DNA of 64,000 nucleotides from Botrytis cinerea B05.10 (taxonomy: Eukaryota > Ascomycota > Leotiomycetes > Helotiales > Sclerotiniaceae), in NCBI RefSeq assembly GCF_000143535.2, contig NC_037322.1, positions 682,001-746,000 of the forward strand. The letters run 5' to 3'. This document shows, piece by piece, positions 24,155-36,657 of this stretch. The translations under genes and the position numbers were made by a program. Each line of letters starts with the position of its first letter. Within the stretch, counting starts at the first letter, position 1. A model generated the notes under the pieces. It had not been told where the DNA came from, ran no database searches, and was given only the letters and a program-made list of their open reading frames with translations.

Positions 24155-24355
24155 TTATACCGGTTGATGTGTGTGCGCTTTTTTTTTTGATTCGTTTATT
24201 TGGTCGAGATAGAGATCTATGTCAGTGACATTGGTGACGGGAAGGACCTTGTGGGCAGCGGCGACGGCGAATGGGGGCATATCTTGGGCGCTGATTCGAT
24301 GAAAAGTCGACCGTGCCAACCAACGAGGTGTAGTTGTGAATGCTCGGAAAGGAAT
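24155..24355 (-). CDS. Possible terminal exon of a small unidentified protein
   Basis: The minus strand is open for 66 codons after an AG at a plausible splice acceptor (GATTTGATAG). It reads RAFTTTPRWLARSTFHRI near its start, which resembles a mitochondrial presequence, then PPFAVAAAHKVLPVTN, and ends in a short Lys run encoded by a T10 tract on the plus strand. No upstream exon could be fixed because in-frame stops precede it. It is kept only as a candidate; it may be a remnant. Confidence 0.2.
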   Translation of the reverse strand: MPFRAFTTTPRWLARSTFHRISAQDMPPFAVAAAHKVLPVTNVTDIDLYLDQINESKKKAHTHQPV

Positions 24356-26888
24356 CTATCAAATCCTTTGACAGGTTGACAATAAAGAGGGTAAATCATG
24401 CCTCTTGGCGTGGAAGAGGTAGACACAAGTCATAAATCGTGTGCCTTTTCCTCAAGCTCCGATGCCCAATGTTGGTCCCGTAGAAACTCTATTACTATAC
24501 CTAGATGCATGCTTGCCAAAAACTCTTTTAGATTACCAGAACTCAACCCTCGGTCAGCGATGCCTGCCTAGCAAACAGTTCATTGAAGATACCAGAGTAC
24601 CGACCGTCATATCCAACGATACAGCACGAACATCTTCAATTGCTTTGTGCCGTTTTAAGCTGCAAATCAAATTTGAGATGGAATGTTCATATTTCCACTT
24701 GAATATAAAGCTGGCACCAAGTCAATGACTAAGCAAAAAATACCCTAATGCCTGACAATTGCCCAGGGATATTGAATATCAAATATCCTCCTTCTAAGAA
24801 AAACAAGACGAGCAGAGTATCTTTCGGATTCTTTGAATTCCGCGATGCTGATGCGCAGAATCGAATTTGTTTCCTCTGTTCGAACCCAGACACTCCAGCA
24901 TTTCACACATCCGACATCCCGCCCATTATCACAACTTCCACATATCCACGACGGCAGGCTTTGACTACCTTACCCCTTGTTTGCTATCAACCGTAAGAAT
25001 ACTTCGATGCTCGACCTTTCTCTGCCCGCTTATAAATTAAAAATGAAAGTTTAATCCTTATTCTGCACCGCTTTCACTTTGAATAACCATGATGTCTAGT
25101 TTCCCAGGCCTTCTCAGACCATAGAAGGCTTGATAAACAAGGTTTAATCCTACACAATAATGTGGCATAGGGAAAACATACAAGAGCTCTAGATAGATCG
25201 TTCCGACTATCATCTCGGGCAAGTGCCCGTTTCAAATAGCTAAAAGTGCGCTGCTGGAAGTTGCGAAAGACACGGCATATTATTCGCCAGCAAGCATTTT
25301 GAGTACGCGGTTATTCCTTGCAGTGTTCTGAATGCCAAAGTAATCAGGAAGTTTTAATACCAACCAAAATTTGAAAGATTTTCCGAAGTACATGGCTGCA
25401 TTGATTTCGCCATGATGTGCCAATATCTGGGCGTCTTTGAAGTTTTACAGTTGTGAAGCATGCCTCTGAAACCCTCATTGACCCCACACAGGTGATTGTT
25501 TTGTCTAGCAAATTCTATCTCGATGCCTTCGCTGTTGTTGAATTGCCGTTGCTGTTGCCGTGCTCCCCAATTCTTTCGGTGTGATGTCGACCATAGATAT
25601 CGCGAAATGCGTTTATTATGTCCACACACTCCAGAATTCATAACTGCCGTGTGTGATCTGTCGGTCGATTTACAATCATTATGCTTTGAAGGATTCCCAA
25701 CGGTGCTAGAAGCGAACACGAAACAAGAGAAAATGATTTCAATGGCCAAAGCTAAAAGTCCATAATCATGCTGCCCTCGTAATGGCAATGGACATTTCGG
25801 CAAGTGTGTCTCTTTCAACTACCGATATCTTGCTTTTGTGTAGGAAAATGTCCCGTGACACAGCACTTTTCCAATTTTCCCCACACAGCTTCGTCCTCCA
25901 CCTCACCCACAATCCCTCACTCCATACATGCATAAAATTTGACCCATGTTCGAAATCGATTACCCGTTTACGAGAACAGACGATGCGTTTTCGGCTGGTC
26001 ATATTCGATGCTTTAGCTCAATCTTTGAAAGGATTCGCGAGTGCTTTACGATCCAACATGTTTGTCTACGAGGAAGGCGTTCTGCTTATGCCGCACATAC
26101 ACGTGTACGAATGAGGGGGTCTTTATTTCTGCACATACGATTATTTGGCCTTGCAATCATGGTACCCGAAGACATCAATGAAGAATGGATTCATCCTCAA
26201 TCTTCATTCCTTAGTGAAGCTCATTCCCGTTGCCATTTGCCGATAGCGTTGAGTGCCACTCGAGTGACTAAGCTGACAGCGGCCTTTAAGGAATAATCGG
26301 AGCATTGGCGCAAGTGCTAGTGGATGAAGTCACTCAACATGATGATTTCAAGAAATTTGTAACCACTAAAACCATGAATGTTGTTTACTTTTTGTTGTTT
26401 GTCTTCAATTGAAACAAAAGAAAGATTCGGCAATTGCATCTGAGGTTGACGTCTCTCATGGCCTGACGCCTCTAACGTTCACTAGTCCAACTTTGGCGAT
26501 AATTTTATTGGCGAAATCAAGGATTTTGCTTTTCTTTAATTGCCTAGCAGTATGGAAACGATAAGTCGATCGAAGCACGGCATGATATTGTGGCATATGC
26601 TTGTTTCCCGTCGCTTATCATCACATCCAACATGTTGTTCTCTCCCTCGGGCAATGGACTGTTTAAAATCCGTGATTTCTTCGCTCCTCCTCTTTCGTAT
26701 TGTTTTGCCGTCATATTCTGCCCCGGATATAGCGGAGCTCCATACAGAAGTGCTACCTTCCTCCACAATCCCCCTCTATAATCTCCGTCTGACATCTTCG
26801 ACGTTGAGCCTGAATCCTTGAACTTGATTCTTTCATAGCACTGCCGCGCTCCACAATACTGGCTTTCTCCTCCGTACTTGAATATTAC

Positions 26889-26896
26889 TATATAAT
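26889..26896 (+). promoter_or_regulatory. TATA-like box of the P450 gene
   Basis: TATATAAT lies about 97-104 bp upstream of the P450 ATG and is a good match to a core promoter TATA element. Confidence 0.45.
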
Positions 26897-26992
26897 ACCT
26901 CCTGTACTATAACAAATTCTCGATCATAAGTCGAAGTTCATCGCCAGAGCTTACCTTACTGTGCTGTGCCTGCATACCATACCACGAACAAA

Positions 26993-28783
26993 ATGATCAC
27001 CGATACGCTTTTGCATTTGACAATTCGGCATTGGCCTTCATTTTTGATTGTTGCAATCGCCATCTATCTCGCCACGAATCGTTTTAATCGTGGTCTCAAC
27101 AAATATCCAGGACCGACTCTCGCTTCCTTCACGGATTGGTGGAGGTTCTACGATGTATATAAACGTCGCCCAGAAGTCACTCATCAAAAGCTACATGCTG
27201 AGCATGGAGATATCGTCCGTCTGGGGCCTAATACCCTCTCTTTTGCAGACCCAAAAGCTTTGAAAACTATCTATGGATTGAACAAAGGCTTTGTAAAAGT
27301 ATTTTGAGGCCTCAATTCTCTAGGTCAGGTCATACACTAATACATCACAGTCCGCATTCTACCCCGTTCAGCAATCTGTATCCAATGGTCATGCACTGCC
27401 ATCGCTCTTTAGTACTACCTCCGAGCCCTTCCATGCACAACTCCGACGTTCAGTCAATGCTGCATTCAGCATGTCATCTCTTGTACAATACGAGCCACTC
27501 GTCACTCGTACGACCGAAATCTTCCTCTCTCGTACAGCCGATCTCTTCACTTCACCAACTAGCCATTCTTCCTGTGATTTTGCAAAATGGTTACAGTTCT
27601 ATGCTTTTGATGTCATTGGCGAAATGACATATTCAAAACGACATGGCTTCCTTGAAGAAAATCGAGATGTCGATGGTATAATATCCTACCTAGGAAGGCT
27701 CTTCGACTATGTTGCACCCATCGGTCAAATCCCAATCCTCGATCGACTCTTCCTCAAAAATCCTCTTTACCTTCTCGCTGCCAAATATGGCCTTGTGGAT
27801 GCCACATTTCCCGTCGCCAAATTCGCAGCACAACGTGTGCGAGAACGTTATCCAAAAACAGACGGAAACGGAATACTACCTACCGTTGACGCAGAAGTCA
27901 AAACAGATAAATCACAACCTGATTTGTTGTCAAAATTCATACAGGCAAAGCACGATAGACCTGAATTCATGACAGATCAACTAGTCATGACGATGGCTGT
28001 TTCCATGGCATTTGCAGGATCGGAAACCACGGCAATTTCCCTTAGTGCTGTGTTCTATTATTTGTTGAAGAACGAAAACTGTATGCAAAAGTTGATGCGT
28101 GAGCTTGATCAGAAAGCCAGGGAAGGATATTTTGAGGATGGAGAAACAGGTTTAGTCAGTTGGACGGAGAGTCAAGGGTTACCCTATTTGGATGCTTGTA
28201 TCAAAGAAGCTTTCCGCTTACATCCAGCACCAGGCTTACCGCTCGAAAGAGTGGTACCAGAACAGGGAATAGAGATTGCGGGGGAGTGGGTGAAGGGCGG
28301 CACCGTGGTAGGATGTAGTGCTTGGGTCATTCACCAGAGAAGAGAGATTTTTGGAGATGATGTAGAAGCTTTCAAGCCGGAAAGATGGCTGATAGAACAG
28401 GGATTGAATAGGGAAGCCGAGGAGAAAAGAATCAAGGAGATGAATGGAGCGATGTTGATGTTTGGAATGGGGGCCAGGTCTTGTATCGGAAGGAACATCA
28501 GTCTTTTGGAGATTTACAAGTTGGTGCCGAGTTTCTTGAGGAGGTTTGAGGTGAGTTCTAACCCACTTTAATTCTCGCAGATCGTGGAGATATGGAGTGA
28601 CCAGGCGCGAAAAGAGGCGCGAAAAAGGACATGGATGAGATAACTACTGACATCATATTTCTACTTCAGATCGCACTTGAACATCCCGAGCAAGAATGGA
28701 CCTTACACAATTCCTGGTTCGTACGTCAACTAGATTTCCGAACAACGTTCCGCAATCGAGAAATCGTGCAACCATGCGCGTAG
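26993..28783 (+). CDS. Cytochrome P450 monooxygenase
   Basis: Three exons (26993-27298, 27351-28550, 28670-28783) give 539 residues. The N-terminal hydrophobic anchor (FLIVAIAIYL) would place it in the ER membrane. Visible signatures are KYPGPTLASF after the anchor, the oxygen-binding I-helix AGSETTA, the K-helix KEAFRLHP (ExxR), PERW, and the heme loop FGMGARSCIG with the axial Cys near residue 478. The last exon restores a usual C-terminus (EWTLHNSWFVRQ). The final intron is long (119 nt), and an alternative acceptor at about 28580 would give a different, shorter tail. It is probably a xenobiotic or secondary-metabolite P450; substrate and CYP family are not determinable here. It stands alone rather than in a recognisable cluster. 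Confidence 0.9.
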
Positions 28784-30289
28784 CCTGATAGTACATTATA
28801 CGTAATTTGTACACACACTTGGCATTTATTAGACTTGAGCGTTTGAGCGATATTATATCCTTTTGGGCGTTTCGTATCAAGAAGTGTCAGGTACGGTACC
28901 TGCATACATGAATATCATGAATTATCTAATTTAAAAAATAAATGAATAACAAGTTGGACTTACCAAAAATGAAATTTAATACATCACAAGATGAGTGCGG
29001 AAGAAATTAGGAAATTACGAAGGGAAAACTCTTCATTTGACCTATGATCATTTTCAGAGCCATCGACCTATTCGCCTGCCATACCGACCACTCAATTGCC
29101 ACCAGCCAATCGTCGGCGAGGGAACGAAAACCTTGAACAGTGACTTCTCGTCGGTCTTCATCGATCCGAGACCTTTATACGTTACATTCAAATGAATCAG
29201 ATCAAGTAGATAGCACACACGTGATTGCGGCACAGCTGCAGGTACCCCGCCAATCCTTCCCAGCCCATTTGTCAACATGACACTGGCGTAAGCCCAACCT
29301 CGTCTTACATTTTGTTTGCGCAACGTCGTATTCTTGTTGGTATGACAGACACGGTGTGTGTGGTGTACTGGGTATTGCGAGAGGGCGTGGTTATGATGGA
29401 TTGGTTATGTGAGTGGTGAGCTGGTGTTGGAGTTGGAGACGGAGATGGGAATATTTACGTAGTGGTTATTATAAGTTAGTCGTGGTTATTCATAGTTACC
29501 TGCGTCTAAGTCGAAGGTGGGCGGCGTCTTCTTCGTGGCTGTGCATGTGACTTTGTTTTCTTCTTCTTTTGGATTCAAAAATAGATATTCTGTGCTGACT
29601 TGTGGATGTATTCAGACATTTGACATGTTGTTCATGCATATCATTATTTTAGCATCCAAAAGAATCAATATTGACTGCGGAATTTCCAGGCGCAGTATCA
29701 AAATATATTGAAAGATTACTAGGTAAGATCACAGCCAATTGATCTCAAAAATGCTTCTTGTGGTCTGGGTGGCGCGGCGGAACGGCACGGTACCTGAATG
29801 AATGAATGAATGTACGGGGAGGGGAATTAAGCACTGCGATTATCAGACAAGGGTTACATGCGGGCGAAGTCACGCATCACCCGGTTGGGCGAGAGTGAAT
29901 GGGGAAGGGGAAGTAATTTGTTTTGGGAAATGATAACTGTTTGTAAGGCTGAGTATGGCAATCCACAATTACGGGATTTCTCCAGATGCGGCATGTGCTG
30001 GAGGATGTGGAAACTCTTTGGTATAAAGCTGGTGGGATTCCTTCGTCTGGATGGTTTTCTGTTTTCTCATACTATATCTACATCTACATCTACATCTACA
30101 TCTACATCTACATCTACATCTACATCTACATCTACATCTACATCTACATCTACATCTACATCTACATCCACTTTCTTGATTTCCATCTGTCCATCTTCCC
30201 TCACTACTGCAACTTCAGCAACAGGTTAATCAGTCACTTTTAAGACTTCCGCATACCACTCCATAATCACAACAACTCAAATCGCAAAC
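28784..30289. other. Intergenic region with microsatellites
   Basis: It contains the P450 3' flank, a short GAAT repeat near 29797-29813, and the (ATCTAC) array listed separately. A reading frame through the array gives only a Ser-Thr or Tyr-Ile dipeptide run and is not a gene. Confidence 0.4.
30076..30165 (+). repeat. (ATCTAC)15 hexanucleotide microsatellite
   Basis: Fifteen uninterrupted copies of ATCTAC, 90 bp, ending 124 bp before the cupredoxin ATG. It therefore lies in the proximal promoter or 5' leader of that gene. On the plus strand it is purine-poor (C and T at four of six positions). Confidence 0.95.
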
Positions 30290-31119
30290 ATGCAGAAATC
30301 ATTGATCTCCCTTTTCGCTCTTGTCTCCTCTGCCATGGCGGTTGAGAGATCCGTCGTTGTCGGCGGTAGTGGACTGACTTTCGTTCCTAATGCCTTGACT
30401 GTTCAAGTTGGTGATACGTAAGTTAATCTTTACACACAATTCCTATCAAATATACTAACGTTGCAATAGCGTCAAGTTTCAATTCTTGGGCAAGCACAGT
30501 GTCGCACAAAGCACTTACGATAGCCCATGCGTTCCTTCCGACCATGCTCCAATCTTCTCTGGTGTTATCTCTGGCCCGGATCCATCTTCTAACGATGCCG
30601 TATGTATTTTTCTTCCTGTCTCACAAATTCATGCTAACCTTGCTGTTTTCTCAGGCTCCTACCTTCATCATGGACACCCACGTCAACGGAACTTTATGGC
30701 TCTACTGCTCCGTCTCCGATCACTGTCAAAAGGGCATGTCCATGGAAGTCGTCGTAGGCAATAACCCCGACGACTCCCAAACCCTCGACAAATACCAAGC
30801 CGCCGCCGCTAAAGTCGCCACCGCCGTCGCACCCGATACTGTCGAAGGTGGAACTGTCAGTCTCTTGTCTTCTTCTGCCTCGACTTCATCAACAGGTACT
30901 GCCACTGCCGTCTCTGGCAATTCCACTGCAACTACCACCGCTTTGTCTACCACATTCACTAGCAAGGCTTCCACTGTCACTGCTACCAAATCGGGAGAGA
31001 GCGGTTCCGCTTCTGCTACTGGTACCGCAGCTACTGTTACTGCTAGTGGTGCTGCTAGCAAACAAGCTGTTGCGCTTGGTCTTGCGGGTATCGCTGGTGG
31101 TTTGGCTTTGATGATTTAA
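30290..31119 (+). CDS. Secreted, GPI-anchored cupredoxin (extracellular Ser/Thr-rich protein)
   Basis: Three exons (30290-30417, 30470-30599, 30655-31119) give 240 residues. Residues 1-17 form a signal peptide (SLISLFALVSSAMA). The cupredoxin domain follows, with the type I copper ligand pattern: His in GKHSVAQS, then Cys, His and Met in LWLYCSVSDHCQKGM. Then comes a Ser/Thr/Ala-rich, probably O-glycosylated stalk, and a C-terminal hydrophobic tail (AVALGLAGIAGGLALMI) with small residues before it, as in GPI-anchored proteins. It would sit at the cell surface or wall. The function of these fungal plastocyanin-like proteins is largely unknown. The microsatellite just upstream may affect expression. 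Confidence 0.9.
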
Positions 31120-31953
31120 GATGGTAATTGTGGATAGATATCTTTGATATATTCATAGAATATTCAACGATATCCCGGGGGAGTTTGTGATGGTTCAAAA
31201 GTTTATTCGTTCATCCATTCATTCATTCATCGATAGAGATGATGTGATATGCAATATGATCAAGAATTAAATGGCGGATGCATAGGTTAATGATACATGA
31301 CAATGGGAAGTTTTCGGGCGTTGATGGTACATACATATATTGCATTAGAGAGAGGATAATGGGTGGTGAAGATGTAATTAATGCGAAGCAAATTCATAAT
31401 GATTCATGCAATTGGTGTTTGAGATGAGTGTGAAGATTTGTTTTTATTTTGTGGAATTGCGTGGGATGGATAGATAAGAGATTGATGGATGATAGCTTGA
31501 GCTTGAGCTTGAGCTTCAACTTCATCTCGCTTTGCTATTTGTGAGACTCAACCAATATATGTGTGGCTTGTACAGTCACTTTCAATAACTGACAGCTTCA
31601 TCCTGGTCTTGGGAAAATAGATTCCGGAGAGAGGAAAGAGAGACAAAGAATTAATAATAAAATAACAAATCCCCTATTAGAAAATTGACTATAAGGACAT
31701 CGGAATTGTGAATGTAAACTAACTATACATAAGATGCATACATAAAAAAGTACACAGATACCGCTCTGTTAGTACGACCATTCTCGCTCGCGTGGAAATC
31801 TCAAGATACCTAAGCTCTGTCTAATTTATTATTAGAAGTTGTAAAATGTTGGATTTGGTCTTTGTTTTGCTTTTTTGTTTTGTTTTGCTCTGTCGTGATG
31901 GAGGTGGAGAATTTTTGTTTATTTATTTTGGTAGTGTGACGAGGGAGAGAATT

Positions 31954-31977
31954 GGGGGGGGGGGGGGGGGGGGGGGG
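31954..31977 (+). repeat. Uninterrupted G24 homopolymer
   Basis: Twenty-four consecutive G residues on the plus strand, preceded by purine-rich sequence. Such a tract can form G-quadruplex structures and is error-prone in sequencing, so its exact length should be read with caution. Confidence 0.9.
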
Positions 31978-33706
31978 TTGTTTGTGTGCAGGAATCGAGG
32001 TGCTAGAGTGGAGGGAGGGTTGGGGATGATTGGGTATAGTTATGATTGATGAGTGATGAGTGTTTGGTGTGTGGGATGGATGGAAAAGATATTAGGTGAG
32101 GGTGAAAGTGGTTGAGAGATGGAGATATACTTTGAGAGCGGATTTGTGTTTTGGCTGCTAGAGATTATGATTGCAGAGATTGCACATTCAAAGGAGCATT
32201 CAGTGTGAGACGACGTCTTTTGCTTTTTTCTTGGGAATATCTTGTTTTCTGTTGCCCTAATTTCTTGAGGTTTAAGGGTTGTATTCTAATCATGTTCTTC
32301 AACTTGTGATTTTGGAGATAAATTTTATAGAGCTGGAAAGTATATGTTTGTTCATTTTGACTGGGAGTCATACAGCTACTATGATATTCATTGGAAAATA
32401 GATGCTTGAGGTTGGTGGCTGGGAGGAAAAATGAATGCATGCGACGAATAAGGAACTTGATCGTCATGATCTTGTGCTTTTGGGTTTTGATATCAAACTA
32501 TCGATTTCACTACTAGGTATCTCAAGCAATATCTGTTCCAGTAAACAAAACTGGGTTGAAATAAGCATTGATTTCTTACCCAGTACTTTCCCTCATGCTA
32601 GAAAATTTCCAAATATGAACATCTCAGCAAAGTTTCCATACAAAAGTGAATATTAACAGACTCTTCTTTATAACCAAAAAGCAATCCTACAAAATATGCA
32701 AAAAACCAAACTTAGAATAATCTACGATAGCTATTATCTTCGGTACCAACGAGCGCCTCTCATGCAGAGGTGTTTAGCTACTTCACCACCAACTGTGGTA
32801 TTTCCTTGTTAGAAGGTGCTGGGTTTGTGATTGTATGTTGTGGAGAGTTTGAGGGGGGACTCACTGTGTGATGTTGTTGGCTTTTTGTATACTCGGATGA
32901 CTATGGATTGTTTAGGATGGGATGAGACTCGAAATGAAGAATTCGGGATTGGACTTTAATGGTACTGATTAGTTTCAATCCTATCACTCTCTAGAATTGC
33001 GAGAATGATACTTTTAGCAGCTTGAAAACTACTTGATATCTAGGCAGATTCATTTAAATCCATACAATGACTTATGGCGAGAAAAAAGCCCACCCCTATG
33101 AGATGGATATATAGACGTGCACCAGAAAAGGTAGATACTTTTAAGGTGGCAGTAGCTTAAAGCTATTTAAGGAAATAGGTTATTAAAATAGTATGTTACC
33201 GGGGGTATTTAACAAACGAGAGGATAAAGATAGCTAATAAGATGGCAGATACTGAATAACACCGGACAGGTCGAGAGCCATCAAGATCAAGATCAAAATC
33301 ACAATCTATGCACCTCGCTAAAATAAAGCTTGCGACAACCCACTTGTGTATATACAAATTTCTCTATTGTAGAATTCTAATAAGTGGTAGCTAAGTTGAA
33401 ACTAGTTTCAATTGCTAGTATTTTCAAATAGTCCGGTCTAAAAATTCGAACCAATAGTATACAATTGAATTCGATGATGCCTGACAGACTTGTCGGGATG
33501 AAGCTTCTAACTTAAATCTTTCAGATATGCAACAAAAAGTTGGAAAGTCAGATTAGGATGTAGCTTTACGTGAGTCCCGCGTCGTATCAAGATAGCGGGA
33601 GAACACTTGCTAGGATTCGTACCCGACAATAGGAATTGCCCGCCCGCTTAGTGGAGGGGAAGACCAGATGCTGGTAATTTGCGCTATGGGTTAGTGGTTT
33701 GTTTGG

Positions 33707-33726
33707 TTCGTTCGTTCGTTCGTTCG
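33707..33726 (+). repeat. (TTCG)5 tetranucleotide repeat
   Basis: Five tandem TTCG units in a non-coding region; a simple-sequence repeat without evident function. Confidence 0.8.
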
Positions 33727-35414
33727 TAGAAGCTTTCATAGTATGTTCACTCCAATAATGAGGTTCGTACTGACGGGTTTCTTATAACCCCTCCAAGTTG
33801 TAAATCCTAGTTCATGCCTGAAGCACAAAGTCTTCGCACAAGAAAGTTTGACGTCGGTTGAATCCATAGCCAAATTTCTGTTCAAGATACCCTGTAACAA
33901 ATGAGATCTCTACCCGCCGTCTATATCGATCAAATTCTAACACAATCCTAGTAGTGATGTGCAACAAGAAACGGGAATGTGTTTTAGGTTTTTGTACAAC
34001 TTGTGAATGACATTTGCCTAATTATAAACATGCAACAAAAGATTAATATTCTAGAACGCCTCCTGCCTTCAAGCGCCAACCTTTGAGTACCAAGTCATCC
34101 CAAATGTTCTCCATAGAATAACGTTTATCTATTTCTTCTAAATCACAATGGTCAGGCGGAAGAAACAAGACTACAAGATGGCGTTGAGCTTGTATTCCAC
34201 AATGAATGATACGGAGATGGTCCGGCGATTTGGTCCTCGAATGATATGCTGACCCTCGGATAAGCTAGCCTATCATAGTTAGACCTGACTAAAAGCATTA
34301 GTGTAGAGCCAGCACAGACATAAAGTACCTACTGGCGGCTCAGGACTACTCCTGATATACTCATCAACAGTCTAAGAACGCTTCGAATGTGAATAAAATT
34401 GACATCAACATCAGGAAATACCAACCTTTCTGGAATTGCCTCCACTGAATGGTTTGTTTGATGATTATGATGCGCGGCATTCTTTGATGCATAGTGCCAT
34501 CATCTTACATTCGAACCTCGATAGCGAACAAATCCATGAGTCTGCCTCTTTCGGACCCGCACACTTCGTGTAATCTGGTGAGATGGAAACCCTTTTACTG
34601 ATTTTACCTCAGCGCAACTTTTTTATGACGTTGAAGTGAGCATTCGATGTTGATAAAAGCATCGACTACTAAACAGCCCCAATTCATGAATTATGAAGGT
34701 CGGATGTGATGAGCAAATGGGTTTTCTGCAATACTCAAAATCTCGGTTTGTCGAATCAACGGCATCGAAACCTTAACGGATATACATTACATCACTGGTT
34801 TAGAGTTGGCAATCCCTACAGTTTCTATATCCGATACATAACGATGTCTTATTTCAATATCGCTCATGCTCTGTGGCCTATGAAGGATCAAGGTGGTTTT
34901 TACAGTCAGCTAGTGCTGACTTCCATCTACGTATGCCTTTTCATCTGGACCTCTAGACCGGCTTGCACCAAGGATATCGTTCTTATTTATTCCCTTGCCA
35001 ATTTAATTATTATTAACAGCATCTGCTCGAACGATCATCAGGTGTGCCGGGGATTTTTACATACATTCCTGCAGAATTGACCAGGAAAGAGCCGCACGCA
35101 CCATTTTACGTTTTTCGAGATGTAGAAAATGGTAAAGTGTAACGAGAAACCCTGGTATTCCATGTGCCAAAGTGCCAATACAATCGCTCTCCCTGTTGAC
35201 CCGCTTACGCTAAGCCCCGTAAAGTGGATGCAGTGGATATGTAACATCCGTTCTGGCAGGGTCAAGAGTGGAGGGATTGAGCTGAATATATTACAACAAA
35301 ACGGACGATACTGCCGCCGTGATTTTCGTGGACGGTTCCAACAATTGCTTTTCAATTCTCAAACTTTCAAATCCAAGTACGTTAGTACGATCAATCATCA
35401 TAGCTCCAAGCAAG

Positions 35415-36657
35415 ATGTCGACAATCACGAGCGCCGCAACTACATCAGCATCAAGTTATTTAGTAGGCCCATTGACTACAACTTATACACCCACTGGCTC
35501 TGATTGTAGTCAAGTTTTCTGGGCTCAAAATCTGAAAAATTCTTGGCTTGCGTATGGTGGTATCGGTAGTGGGAGTACCAGTTGTATGCCCAGTGGATTC
35601 CATCGTGAAACAGCATGTAAGGCCATATGCTTCTTTGATCTTCTTATTATTCTTTGCCATCTTGGCCGTCATTGCAAATCTTCCATGAAATCTCCTGCTC
35701 GAGGTTCTGAATTCATCCAAATGCCTTCCGGGTATCTTCATTAGACGATCTAGACAAGTGCATGCCGGTGAATCACTCATGCTAACAAATAATAGATTAT
35801 TATTCTCCCGGTGTCTGTCCAACGGGATATAGTGCCGCCTGCTCGTCATATTCTACAGGCTCGAGTGCTACGAAAACCATAGCTACTTGTTGTCCCACGT
35901 ATGTATCGCCCCAAGAGAGAAATTCAATTCTGAATAATCGTTGGGGACTAACAAAAGACACAGAGGCTATACATGTTTTGCAAATAGAGGAGCAGACCAA
36001 ATTTATGGATGTACATCCTATTTTTCGGAAGATGAAACATTATCGATCAACAGCGTATTATTCGATACCGTTACTGCGGCGAGCACAACGTCATACCCTG
36101 TCATATACGCCAGCACGACTATAACTGTCACATCGGGGGTTGACAAGGTAGCAGCCTATGGTATAATCATAGAGAGAGCTTCGGACGATCCTTCTTGGGT
36201 ATCAAGTACAACTTCATCTACTACATCTTCCTCAACGGCATCGCCGATTAGAAGTGGTTCAAACGGCCTCGCATCCGCAACCTCATCTTCCAGTGATGCA
36301 TCATCAGCAACAAGTTCAGCATCGTCATCATCAGCATCGTCGAATACAGGGATGTCCACTGGTGCCAAAGCAGGTGTAGCTATCGGAGTAGCCCTCGGTG
36401 TTTTAATCATCGCAGCGGGAGCTCTTCTGTTATTCAGAAGACTCAGAAGACGCCCTCGAGGCTTGCAACCTGTTCCTATAGGCGAGCTTGACGGACCAAC
36501 GCAATATTACGAGAAGCCTAATAGCGATGAGCCTTATAACGCTCCTCCTTATGTCACGGAAGCTCCAGATACAGCGGTAAATCAACGAGGAGGAGAGTTG
36601 CATGGCAACGATATATCTTACGAGTTATCCGGAAGTACGGCCCCGAGGAGATATTGA
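35415..36657 (+). CDS. Ser/Thr-rich single-pass membrane protein (wall-sensor-like)
   Basis: Three exons (35415-35616, 35796-35898, 35964-36657) give 332 residues. The extracellular part has a Cys-rich segment that includes CPTGYSAACSSYS and, across the last junction, CCPTGYTC. A Ser/Thr-rich stalk and one transmembrane helix (VAIGVALGVLIIAAGALLLF) follow. The cytosolic tail starts with a basic RRLRRRPRG stop-transfer and is Pro/Tyr-rich. This layout is common in fungal surface proteins, including Mid2/WSC-like stress sensors, but no WSC domain is visible and no N-terminal signal peptide is obvious, so the N-terminal exon may be incomplete. The role is not known. Confidence 0.72.

Larger units (their letters stand above)
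22833..26992. other. Gene-poor region of about 4.1 kb
   Basis: Several reading frames of 60-154 codons occur (for example 23053-23367, 25354-25818 minus, 25946-26296), but none shows a family motif, and overlapping frames on both strands are equally open. A possible short exon on the minus strand at 24155-24355 is listed separately. The last 100 bp are the P450 promoter. The region could hold decayed genes, but I could not identify any. Confidence 0.35.
31120..35414. other. Gene-poor region of about 4.3 kb
   Basis: It includes the cupredoxin 3' flank with an ATTC repeat near 31209-31228, a G24 tract (listed separately), a (TTCG)5 run at 33707-33726, and A/T-rich parts around 33110-33480 and 34620-34700. 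No reading frame shows a recognisable motif. The last 500 bp overlap the promoter of the next gene. Confidence 0.35.

Noticed and set aside
25354..25818. 154-codon minus-strand open frame
   Set aside because: No family motif, and opposite-strand frames are equally open, so it looks like chance.
28551..28690. Alternative acceptor at about 28580 for the last P450 intron
   Set aside because: It gives a tail unlike P450 C-termini, whereas the acceptor at 28669 gives EWTLHNSWFVRQ, which fits the family.
29858..30243. Reading frames giving Ser-Thr or Tyr-Ile dipeptide runs
   Set aside because: They are translations of the (ATCTAC) microsatellite in different registers; the real gene starts at 30290.
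32733..32960. Minus-strand segment reading GGEVAKHLCMRGARWYRR with a possible intron upstream
   Set aside because: The splice signals are acceptable, but no start codon in frame was found and I do not recognise the peptide; evidence is too weak for a gene call. A hairpin-like CCTC/GAGG was also checked as a tRNA anticodon arm, but no matching T arm exists.
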